DNA from: Aquimarina sp. Aq78
GTDB taxonomy: Bacteria > Bacteroidota > Bacteroidia > Flavobacteriales > Flavobacteriaceae
Assembly (NCBI RefSeq): GCF_900299525.1
Contig: NZ_OMKA01000003.1
Coordinates: 372,001-436,000, forward strand
Length of the DNA stretch: 64,000 nt
Direction: 5' to 3'
The position numbers were made by a program, and so were the translations under genes. Below the pieces are notes generated by a model that worked only from the letters and a program-made list of their open reading frames with translations, was not told the DNA's origin and did no database searches. Below are positions 43,173 through 50,983 of the stretch, piece after piece (position 1 is the stretch's first letter; the number at the start of each line of letters is the position of its first letter).

Positions 43173-43222
43173 ACCGTTATCTATCAATGTATGTCGATTG
43201 TTATTGAAACGATGTCGTTTGT
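43173..43222 (+). promoter_or_regulatory. Direct repeats upstream of susC, candidate LytTR sites
   Basis: GTCGATTGT (43193-43201) and GTCGTTTGT (43214-43222) match at 8 of 9 positions and are exactly 21 bases apart; a third, weaker unit ACCGTTATC starts 20 bases upstream at 43173. The block is 66-115 bases before the susC start. LytTR dimers bind such repeats two helical turns apart; assignment to the divergent regulator is inferred. Confidence 0.5.
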
Positions 43223-43233
43223 CTAAAAAAAAT

Positions 43234-43261
43234 TTTGTTAAATAATTAAAATACTACTTTG
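43234..43261 (+). promoter_or_regulatory. Putative Bacteroidetes-type promoter of susC
   Basis: TTTG at 43234-43237 and TACTTTG at 43255-43261 are separated by 17 bases and resemble the -33 TTTG and -7 TAnnTTTG elements of this phylum, with one base missing in the -7 box. The susC ATG follows 26 bases later, and the direct repeats end just upstream. Confidence 0.4.
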
Positions 43262-43287
43262 AGATCATTCAAAAAACACTTATTAAT

Positions 43288-46200
43288 ATGAAACAAAAAA
43301 TTTTAACCCTTACCACTCTATTATTTTTTTCTTTTATGAGTTTTGGGCAGGGAACCCAAATAACGGGTACAGTAACAGGGGCTTCAGATGGTGTACCACT
43401 GCCTGGAGTTAATATTATTGTAAAAGGAACTACAAACGGAGTACAGACAGATTTTGATGGAAATTACACAATTACTGCTGCTGCAGGAGATGTAATTCAG
43501 TTTTCCTATTTAGGAATGTCAAATAAAGAAGTTACTGTAGGTAGTGATACAGTAATAAATGTTCAGTTACAAGAAGATGCTGAACAATTAGAAGATGTAG
43601 TAGTAACTGCACTGGGGATTCAAAAAACCAGGAAGTCACTTACTTATGCTGCTCAGGATATAAAATCTGATGAGCTAACAAAAATCAAAGATGCAAATCC
43701 TATTAACAGTCTTTCTGGTAAAGTATCAGGACTTGTTGTAAACAGAAGTGCCTCTGGTGTTGGTGGATCAGTAAAAGTAACTCTAAGGGGTAATACTTCT
43801 ACGAGAAACAACCAACCATTATATGTTATAGATGGTATTCCTTTATTAAACAATTCTGCTATTCAACCTAATAGTACATTTGGTGATATTGAAAACGCGG
43901 GAAACAGAGATGGTGGAGATGCATTATCTCTTATCAATCCAGATGACATTGCAAGTATTAGTGTCCTAAAAGGAGCTTCTGCTTCTGCCCTATATGGTAG
44001 TCAGGGATCTAATGGTGTTATATTAATTACCACTAAGAAAGGTAAGTCAGGAAGTTTTAGAACAAATGTATCTTCTAGTTTCACAGTAGATAACGCTGCT
44101 TATTTACTTGATTATAATGATCGTACACAAAAAAACGTAGATGACTTTTTAGAAACAGGAACAACTGCAATTAATTCATTGTCAGTATCGGGAGGAACAG
44201 AAACTGCTCAAACGTATTTCTCTTATGCGAATACACAAGCATCAGGAGTACTTCCTACTCATAATGTAAAAAAGCATACACTTAATATTAGAGAAACAGC
44301 TAAACTATTTGATAACAAGTTAACTGTTGATGCAAACATCTTGCTTTCAACTCAAAAAATACATAATAAGCCCGTTTCTGGTCTATATTATAATCCATTA
44401 GTAGGAGCAACAGCATTTAATTCGGATACAGAAACCTTAAGTAACTATAGAGTTTTTGAAGAATTTAATGTAGATAGAAATTTAATGGCGCAACGTTGGT
44501 TTAGAGGAACTTCTGATATCGAACAAAACCCATATTGGATAATCAATAGAAATGCCAGTGATGATCAAAATCAAAAAGTATTAGCCTCTGTTTCTTTAAA
44601 ATATAGGTTTAATGACTGGTTATCTGTGCAAACCAGAGGAAGTTATGATAAAAACTTTTATAAATTTGAAAGAAAAATCTATGCAACTACCGATGGAACG
44701 CTATCTGCATCAAACGGTCGTTATTTATTAAATGATGTAGAGGATACTCAGATCTATGGTGATATCATAGCGACAATTAATACTCCTCTTTCAGAAAATT
44801 TAAATTTAACAGCTAATATCGGTACCAGTATCAGAAAATCTGATTTAGGAGAAAGCACCTTATTAGATTCTGGTGTAGGAGGTAATCTAAAAATACCAAA
44901 TATCTTTACGCTTTCTAATTTTGTCGTTGGTACAGTAGGAGTTAATCCAATATTAAAAGAAACTAAAGCTGAGCAAAAAGAAGTACAATCTCTATTCGCT
45001 AGTACAACATTAGGGTTTAAAGATATGTTATATCTTGATCTTACTGCTAGAAATGATTGGTCTTCAACTGTATCAGATTCTTTCTTCTATCCATCTTTTG
45101 GTATTACAGGAGTAGTATCTGAGATGTTTGATTTACCTGAAGTAATTTCTTTTGCAAAAGTAAGAGCTTCTTATGCAGAAGTGGGTAATGATATACAAAG
45201 TTTCGCCAATAATCCAATCAACACTATTGGTACTGGTCCAGGAGGGTTAAACCGTCCTACTGTAAGACCGCTTACAGAGCTAAAGCCAGAAACTCAAAGA
45301 TCTTTTGAAATAGGTACAGAATGGCAATTTTTTAATAACCGTCTAGGGTTTGAAATTGGATATTACAAAACCAATACTATAGATCAGTTTATGACAGTCC
45401 AATCTGCTAGTGGTCAAACAAATGCTAACGGTCAAACAGCAGATCAATTTGCTATCAACGCAGGGGATTTTGAAAATAAAGGTATTGAAGTTTCTATTAC
45501 TGCAGACCCAATACAAAATGAAAATTTTTCCTGGAATACAACTGTAAATCTAGCTAGTAATAAAAATACTATTAAGGAATTAGATTCTAGATTAGATAGA
45601 GATTTTCTAGAACTAACCCCTATAAGTGTTAACTCTTATGCCTTATTAATTGCAGAAGGTGGATCTTTTGGTGATATTTATGGAAAAAGACTTAACAGAA
45701 ATGCAAATGGATTGCCGATTCGAAATACAGATGGTAACTTTACTCAAGCAGCACCTGATGCAAATACCAGAGGAGGTTTTGATTTATTAGGAAATGCAAA
45801 TCCTGATTTTTCTTTAGGATGGAATAATTCTTTCACCTATAAAAACATAACATTATCCTTTTTAGTTGATGGAAAATTTGGTGGAGAAGTAATGAGTCTT
45901 ACTGAAGCTATTGTTGATGGTTTCGGAACATTAGATAGAACAGGTAGCGTAAGAATCTTTGATGAAGTTTCTGGTTCAGAAACTTCAATACCAGCTTCAG
46001 AATATTACCAAGCAATTGGAGGAAGAGATAAATTTAGTGGTGAATATGTATATGACGCTACTAATATCCGTTTAGCAGAATTATCTATAGGGTATAATTT
46101 TAATCTTGGAGAGAATAGTTTCTTTAATTCGATCAATACTTCTTTAGTCGGTAGAAATTTATTTTTCTTTTATAAAGATGCACCTTATGACCCAAATATA

Positions 46201-46293
46201 TCTTTAAGTACAGGAAATGGACTTCAGGGTGTTGATGTATTCGGATCGCCATCTACCAGAAGTATCGGTTTGAATGTTGGCTTATCATTTTAA
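43288..46293 (+). CDS. susC: SusC-family TonB-dependent outer-membrane transporter for chitooligosaccharides
   Basis: The 1001-residue protein has a signal peptide (ILTLTTLLFFSFMSFGQ), a carboxypeptidase-regulatory-like domain (about 22-105, GVPLPGVNIIVKGTTNG), a plug (about 110-235, with LYVIDGIPL and SVLKGASASALYGSQGSNGV) and a 22-strand barrel ending in an aromatic (NVGLSF). SusC/SusD pairs import oligosaccharides across the outer membrane with TonB energy. Its susD partner follows 19 bases later. It is divergent from the LytS/LytTR operon and lies among chitinases, so chitooligosaccharides are the probable substrate. Confidence 0.96.
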   Translation: MKQKILTLTTLLFFSFMSFGQGTQITGTVTGASDGVPLPGVNIIVKGTTNGVQTDFDGNYTITAAAGDVIQFSYLGMSNKEVTVGSDTVINVQLQEDAEQLEDVVVTALGIQKTRKSLTYAAQDIKSDELTKIKDANPINSLSGKVSGLVVNRSASGVGGSVKVTLRGNTSTRNNQPLYVIDGIPLLNNSAIQPNSTFGDIENAGNRDGGDALSLINPDDIASISVLKGASASALYGSQGSNGVILITTKKGKSGSFRTNVSSSFTVDNAAYLLDYNDRTQKNVDDFLETGTTAINSLSVSGGTETAQTYFSYANTQASGVLPTHNVKKHTLNIRETAKLFDNKLTVDANILLSTQKIHNKPVSGLYYNPLVGATAFNSDTETLSNYRVFEEFNVDRNLMAQRWFRGTSDIEQNPYWIINRNASDDQNQKVLASVSLKYRFNDWLSVQTRGSYDKNFYKFERKIYATTDGTLSASNGRYLLNDVEDTQIYGDIIATINTPLSENLNLTANIGTSIRKSDLGESTLLDSGVGGNLKIPNIFTLSNFVVGTVGVNPILKETKAEQKEVQSLFASTTLGFKDMLYLDLTARNDWSSTVSDSFFYPSFGITGVVSEMFDLPEVISFAKVRASYAEVGNDIQSFANNPINTIGTGPGGLNRPTVRPLTELKPETQRSFEIGTEWQFFNNRLGFEIGYYKTNTIDQFMTVQSASGQTNANGQTADQFAINAGDFENKGIEVSITADPIQNENFSWNTTVNLASNKNTIKELDSRLDRDFLELTPISVNSYALLIAEGGSFGDIYGKRLNRNANGLPIRNTDGNFTQAAPDANTRGGFDLLGNANPDFSLGWNNSFTYKNITLSFLVDGKFGGEVMSLTEAIVDGFGTLDRTGSVRIFDEVSGSETSIPASEYYQAIGGRDKFSGEYVYDATNIRLAELSIGYNFNLGENSFFNSINTSLVGRNLFFFYKDAPYDPNISLSTGNGLQGVDVFGSPSTRSIGLNVGLSF

Positions 46294-46312
46294 TTAAAAG
46301 GAATAGAATATC

Positions 46313-47923
46313 ATGAAAAATATATTTAAAAAAATAATCATTACTGCTTTTATCTCGGTATTTGTACTCTCATGTACAGACGATTTCGAAGCATTAAATA
46401 CAGATCCTAATGGATTAACGGATGCACAAAGTGAAGCCGATTTTATTAATGTAGGTGGACCATTTAATCCTATCTTTTTAAACCTATACAGGTATGACCC
46501 TGCATGGCATACGCAATTACAACATAATCTAAATGCAGATACCTTCTCTGGATATATGGCCCCACCAAGACCATTTGCAGGAGGAGCAAATACCACAAAC
46601 TATAATTTTATTGATTTTTGGGATCAATTCCCTTGGGATATCCCATATTCTTCTACAGGAGTTATGCAAAATGCTGCATTAGTCAAAGAGCGTGGAGAAG
46701 AAAAATTCCCATTAATCTATGCTATCGCAAAAATATTAAGAGTAGAAGGTATGCATAGAGTAACCGATGTATATGGACCAATTGTGTATTCAAAATTTGG
46801 AGTACCTGGAGCATCTTTTCCAGAATATGATACTCAACAAGAAGTATACAATCAATTTTTTACTGAACTTGACGAAGCAATAACCACTTTATCTACAGAT
46901 CCTACCAATGAGCAATTCACCAATTTTGATCTTGTATATGGAGGAAATTATGCGCAATGGATAAAATTTGCCAATACACTTCGATTACGTTTAGCAATGA
47001 GAATTTCGAAAGCAGATGCTGCTAAGGCTCAAATTGAAGGAGAGAAATCATTAGCACATAGTGGTGGACTTCTGGAAACTAATGCTGATAATTTCATCAT
47101 TCAAGGTGGTGCAAAACATCCACTAACTGTTTTTAATTCTGAATGGAATGACGTTCGTATGAATGCTTCTATGGAATCTATATTAGTTGGATATAACGAT
47201 GCCAGAGGTCCTGTTTTATTCGAAGAATCTACGGTAACACCTGGATCATTAAAAGGATTAAGAAGTGGATTACCATTATTAGATGGATATACTGATGATA
47301 TCGATCAAAAAGGAGATTATGTTGGATTTTCAAGATTAGGAAATTCTTATATCATTGATAAAACTCCAACTACAAATATCCAATTAATGACTGCTGCAGA
47401 AGCATATTTCTTAAAGGCAGAAGCTGCCTTAAGAGGATGGACTGGTGCCGGTGATGCGCAATCAAATTATGAAATGGGAATCACAACTTCTTTTGATCAA
47501 CACGGCGCTGCTGGAGCATCAACCTATATTACTGATAATGCCTCTACACCTATTGATTATGTTGATCCTGTTGGATCTAATAATATTGCTGCATTAAGTA
47601 CGATTACTATTGCCTGGAATGCCGGAGCAACGAATGAAGAAAAATTAGAACGAATTATTACTCAGAAATGGATTGCTATGTTTCCTGACGGACAAGAAGC
47701 ATGGAGTGAATTCAGAAGAACGGGATATCCAAAAATATTCCCTTCGGTAGCTAATAATAGTGGAGGTACTGTAGATACTGATATTCAGGTTAGAAGATTA
47801 CCTTTCCCTGCTAGTCAACGAAGTACTAACCCACAAGGAGTAGCACAAGCGAGAACACTTCTTGGAGGTGCCGATAATGGAGGTACTCGATTATGGTGGG
47901 ATATTGCTGGTGGAAATTTTTAA
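46313..47923 (+). CDS. susD: SusD-family surface glycan-binding lipoprotein
   Basis: The 536-residue lipoprotein has a lipobox (VFVLSCTDDFEALN, Cys at about residue 21) and the helical SusD-like fold of the SusD/RagB superfamily, with TPR-like helices and the C-terminal pattern ERIITQKWIAMFPDGQEAWSEF split as QKWIAMFPDGQEAWSEFRRT. Conserved aromatic residues near the surface should bind sugar. It caps the SusC barrel and delivers chitooligosaccharides. It is co-transcribed with susC and followed by a strong hairpin before the catabolic genes. Confidence 0.95.
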   Translation: MKNIFKKIIITAFISVFVLSCTDDFEALNTDPNGLTDAQSEADFINVGGPFNPIFLNLYRYDPAWHTQLQHNLNADTFSGYMAPPRPFAGGANTTNYNFIDFWDQFPWDIPYSSTGVMQNAALVKERGEEKFPLIYAIAKILRVEGMHRVTDVYGPIVYSKFGVPGASFPEYDTQQEVYNQFFTELDEAITTLSTDPTNEQFTNFDLVYGGNYAQWIKFANTLRLRLAMRISKADAAKAQIEGEKSLAHSGGLLETNADNFIIQGGAKHPLTVFNSEWNDVRMNASMESILVGYNDARGPVLFEESTVTPGSLKGLRSGLPLLDGYTDDIDQKGDYVGFSRLGNSYIIDKTPTTNIQLMTAAEAYFLKAEAALRGWTGAGDAQSNYEMGITTSFDQHGAAGASTYITDNASTPIDYVDPVGSNNIAALSTITIAWNAGATNEEKLERIITQKWIAMFPDGQEAWSEFRRTGYPKIFPSVANNSGGTVDTDIQVRRLPFPASQRSTNPQGVAQARTLLGGADNGGTRLWWDIAGGNF

Positions 47924-47950
47924 AAAATTTGAGTTAGCCAAATAATACTT

Positions 47951-47999
47951 ATGAAAGAGATGGATAGAGCAATATCTCTCAACTCCATCTCTTTTCATA
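47951..47999 (+). terminator. Intercistronic hairpin between susD and the nagB fusion gene
   Basis: A 13-bp stem with one bulged T (arm TGAAAGAGATGGA from 47952) encloses a loop of about 19 bases. It lacks a long U run, so partial termination or RNA protection is likely, which would keep susCD transcript levels above those of the downstream genes. Confidence 0.65.
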
Positions 48000-48050
48000 A
48001 AAAGCCTTAAAATAAAAAAACAATTAAAACAATCAAACTCTTGAGGAAAA

Positions 48051-49967
48051 ATGATCCAGGAAATTGAATATAAACAGGTAGGACAGTTTGAAAAAACGAA
48101 GTTTGAGAAGATTCATAATGAAATATTTCCCGATTCGTCGATAGCTTCAAAGCTTGTTGCACACGAAATTGCAACACTAATTAAACAAAAACAACAAGAA
48201 GGTAACCCTTGTGTACTAGGTCTTGCTACAGGTTCTTCTCCTATAAAAGTATATGAAGAATTAGTAAGCTTGCATCGTTCTGGAGAGTTAAGCTTTTCAA
48301 ACGTAATTACTTTTAATCTGGATGAATATTATCCAATGGATACTGCACATCAGCAAAGTTATTATCACTTCATGCATCAACACTTATTTGATCATGTAGA
48401 TATTAACCCAGAAAACATCAACATTCCTGATGGCACCATTCCTGTTACAGAAATGGATCAATATTGCATTGATTACGAGATGAAGATCAAAAAGTACGGC
48501 GGACTAGATTTTCAACTCTTAGGAATTGGTAGGACAGGACATATCGGTTTTAACGAACCAGGATCGCATCCCAATTCGGGTACACGAATCATCACATTAG
48601 ATCATGTCACCAGAACTGATGCTTCTTCTGATTTTAATGGTTTAGAAAATGTTCCCAAAAAAGCCGTTACTATGGGAATAAGTACCATAATGAAATCCAG
48701 AAGGGTATTACTATTGGCTTGGGGACATAAAAAGGCTACAGTGGTTAAACAGACAATAGAAGGTGAAATTACATCTAATATTCCTGCATCTTTTTTACAA
48801 GAACATAAAAACACCACTATTATCCTTGATTCTGAAGCTGCTTCTGAACTTACACGAATCAAAACGCCATGGCTTGTAGATCAATGTATCTGGAAAGAAC
48901 AATTAAAATTTAAAGCTGTTACCTGGTTGAGTCAAGAACTCAATAAACCTGTCTTAAAACTTACAGATAAAGATTATAACGATAATGGAATGTCTGGTCT
49001 ATTGGCTGTTGAAGGATCTTCTTATGATTTAAATATTAAAATTTTTAATAACGTTCAACATACCATCACAGGGTGGCCAGGAGGAAAACCAAATGCAGAT
49101 GATACCAACAGACCCGAGAGAGCCCTCCCTGCAAAAAAGAGAGTTTTAATTTTTAGTCCTCACCCAGATGATGATGTAATATCAATGGGAGGAACATTCT
49201 TAAGATTAATTGATCAAGGGCATGATGTACATGTTGCTTATCAAACTTCGGGTAATATAGCGGTTACAGATGATGAAGCCTTAAAGTTTGCTGAGGTAGC
49301 CAATAGTGTTCATCCTAATAAAGAAGAAGATACTTTTAAAAAAGTAATTACATTTCTTAAATCAAAAAATCCAGGTGATATTGATATACCAGAAGTTCGG
49401 TTAATCAAAGGGTTAATTAGACGAATGGAATCTTTGGGCGCTACTCGGTATTTTGGATTAGATGATGATAAAGTTCATTTTTTAGACCTTCCTTTTTATG
49501 AAACCGGAAGAATCAAAAAAAATCCGTTAGGAGAAGAAGATGTAACTCTTACCGCTAGTATTATTGAAAAAATAAAACCACATCAAATATATGCTGCAGG
49601 TGATCTTGCCGATCCTCATGGAACTCATAAGGTTTGTCTAGATGCTATTTTCGAGGCTGTCGACAACCTAAAAAGTAAAACCTTCATGGATGATTGTTGG
49701 GTATGGCTATATAGAGGTGCCTGGCAAGAGTGGGATGTTTCTGAAATTGAAATGGCCGTACCTCTAAGTCCACACGAAGTATCCAAAAAGACTAATGCTA
49801 TCCTATATCACCAATCTCAAAAAGATAGAGTGATGTTTCAAGGGGAAGATTCAAGAGAATTTTGGCTAAGAGCTCGTGAAAGAAATAGAAATACAGCGAT
49901 ATTATATGATAAGCTTGGTCTCGCAGATTATGAGGCAATAGAAGCTTTTAAGAGATATATATTTTAA
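48051..49967 (+). CDS. nagB: Glucosamine-6-phosphate deaminase fused to a PIG-L deacetylase domain
   Basis: The 638-residue protein has a full NagB domain (about 1-275): GLATGSSPIKVYEEL, catalytic D91-E92 in NLDEYY, H164 and E169 in GRTGHIGFNEPGS. It converts GlcN-6-P to fructose-6-P and ammonia. The second half (about 360-638) is a PIG-L/LmbE zinc deacetylase with H371-P-D373-D374 (SPHPDDDVISMGG) and a late AAGDLADPHGTHK that supplies a further metal His. PIG-L enzymes deacetylate GlcNAc compounds. No nagA is found in the window, so the fusion may carry out both deacetylation of GlcNAc-6-P and deamination. Fusions of this length are frequent in Bacteroidetes. Confidence 0.95.
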   Translation: MIQEIEYKQVGQFEKTKFEKIHNEIFPDSSIASKLVAHEIATLIKQKQQEGNPCVLGLATGSSPIKVYEELVSLHRSGELSFSNVITFNLDEYYPMDTAHQQSYYHFMHQHLFDHVDINPENINIPDGTIPVTEMDQYCIDYEMKIKKYGGLDFQLLGIGRTGHIGFNEPGSHPNSGTRIITLDHVTRTDASSDFNGLENVPKKAVTMGISTIMKSRRVLLLAWGHKKATVVKQTIEGEITSNIPASFLQEHKNTTIILDSEAASELTRIKTPWLVDQCIWKEQLKFKAVTWLSQELNKPVLKLTDKDYNDNGMSGLLAVEGSSYDLNIKIFNNVQHTITGWPGGKPNADDTNRPERALPAKKRVLIFSPHPDDDVISMGGTFLRLIDQGHDVHVAYQTSGNIAVTDDEALKFAEVANSVHPNKEEDTFKKVITFLKSKNPGDIDIPEVRLIKGLIRRMESLGATRYFGLDDDKVHFLDLPFYETGRIKKNPLGEEDVTLTASIIEKIKPHQIYAAGDLADPHGTHKVCLDAIFEAVDNLKSKTFMDDCWVWLYRGAWQEWDVSEIEMAVPLSPHEVSKKTNAILYHQSQKDRVMFQGEDSREFWLRARERNRNTAILYDKLGLADYEAIEAFKRYIF

Positions 49968-50007
49968 AATTAATTGCTTTGTTTGTTAGATAAATTTTTG
50001 CAAAAAA

Positions 50008-50044
50008 CAACCTTCCCTCAACATATGAGGGAAAGTTGCTTTTA
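50008..50044 (+). terminator. Terminator after the nagB fusion gene
   Basis: A 13-bp stem with one mismatch (50008-50020 with 50026-50038, arm CAACCTTCCCTCA) and a 5-base loop is followed by CTTTT. It separates nagB from the kinase gene. Confidence 0.75.
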
Positions 50045-50110
50045 AAAAGAATCTCTTCGCTATGCACCAGCAATAAGACAATACATAAATGATAAATAAA
50101 CTAATGACTA

Positions 50111-50983
50111 ATGATATTATTTGCAGATAGCGGTTCTACCAAATGTGATTGGGTTCTTGTTGATACTAATGGAGAACTCGTTGACAAGACTAAAACCGAT
50201 GGTATAAACCCTCTTTTACTTTCTGACAATGCTATCATAAATATTGTTCAAAAAGCAGACTCTATACTACAAAAAAGGGATCTCATACATAAGATTTATT
50301 TTTATGGTGCAGGGTGTGGTGAGGCTGATGCTAAGAAAAAAATAGCCTTCGTGCTGCAATCTATATTTAAAAATGTAACATCTGTTGTTATAGAAGAAGA
50401 TATCATTGGAGCCGTAAAAGCTACAACAGAAAAACCAAGTGTAGTATGTATTTTGGGAACAGGAGCAAATTGCTGTTATTTTGATGGAGAAAAAGTTATT
50501 CAAAAATCCCCTGCTTTAGGGTACCTATTAGCAGATGAAGGTAGTGGTAATTATTTAGGGAAAAAATTGATTAAAGATTATTTCCTAGGTAAAATGCCAT
50601 CTGATACAGCCTCATTATTTAAGAATGAATATACTACCGAACTTAATCAAATTCTTGATGAATTATATTGTGCTGATCATCCAAATAAGTACTTAGCTTC
50701 TTATGCAAAATTCATTTTTAGAAATCGAGGAAATGCTTATCTCGAAGGAATTTTACATCATGGTATTTCAAAATTTATAAGTACTTACCTTTTTCAATAC
50801 AAAGAAGAATTATCCAAATATCCTATACACTTTGTGGGTTCGGTAGCCTACTACTCTCAAGATATTATAAAAAAATTATTAGATGACCATGGTTATCGGG
50901 TTAGGGGTTTTGTAAAAAAACCAATAGATCATTTAGTTAATCGCCTGATCATCCAAAGAATTTCTCAAAAAACAAGTCAGTAA
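50111..50983 (+). CDS. N-acetylglucosamine kinase, BadF/BcrA ATPase family
   Basis: The 290-residue cytoplasmic enzyme belongs to the ASKHA fold: phosphate-1 loop ADSGSTKCDWVLVD at residues 4-17, phosphate-2 region CILGTGANCCYFDG (about 117-130) and LLADEGSGNYLGKKLI (about 142-157). Human NAGK and bacterial GlcNAc kinases share these. It should phosphorylate GlcNAc to GlcNAc-6-P, the substrate of the neighbouring NagB-PIG-L protein. I start at the ATG at 50111; an ATG seven bases earlier runs into a stop after eight codons. The GH20 start overlaps its stop by one base (TAATG). Confidence 0.9.
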   Translation: MILFADSGSTKCDWVLVDTNGELVDKTKTDGINPLLLSDNAIINIVQKADSILQKRDLIHKIYFYGAGCGEADAKKKIAFVLQSIFKNVTSVVIEEDIIGAVKATTEKPSVVCILGTGANCCYFDGEKVIQKSPALGYLLADEGSGNYLGKKLIKDYFLGKMPSDTASLFKNEYTTELNQILDELYCADHPNKYLASYAKFIFRNRGNAYLEGILHHGISKFISTYLFQYKEELSKYPIHFVGSVAYYSQDIIKKLLDDHGYRVRGFVKKPIDHLVNRLIIQRISQKTSQ

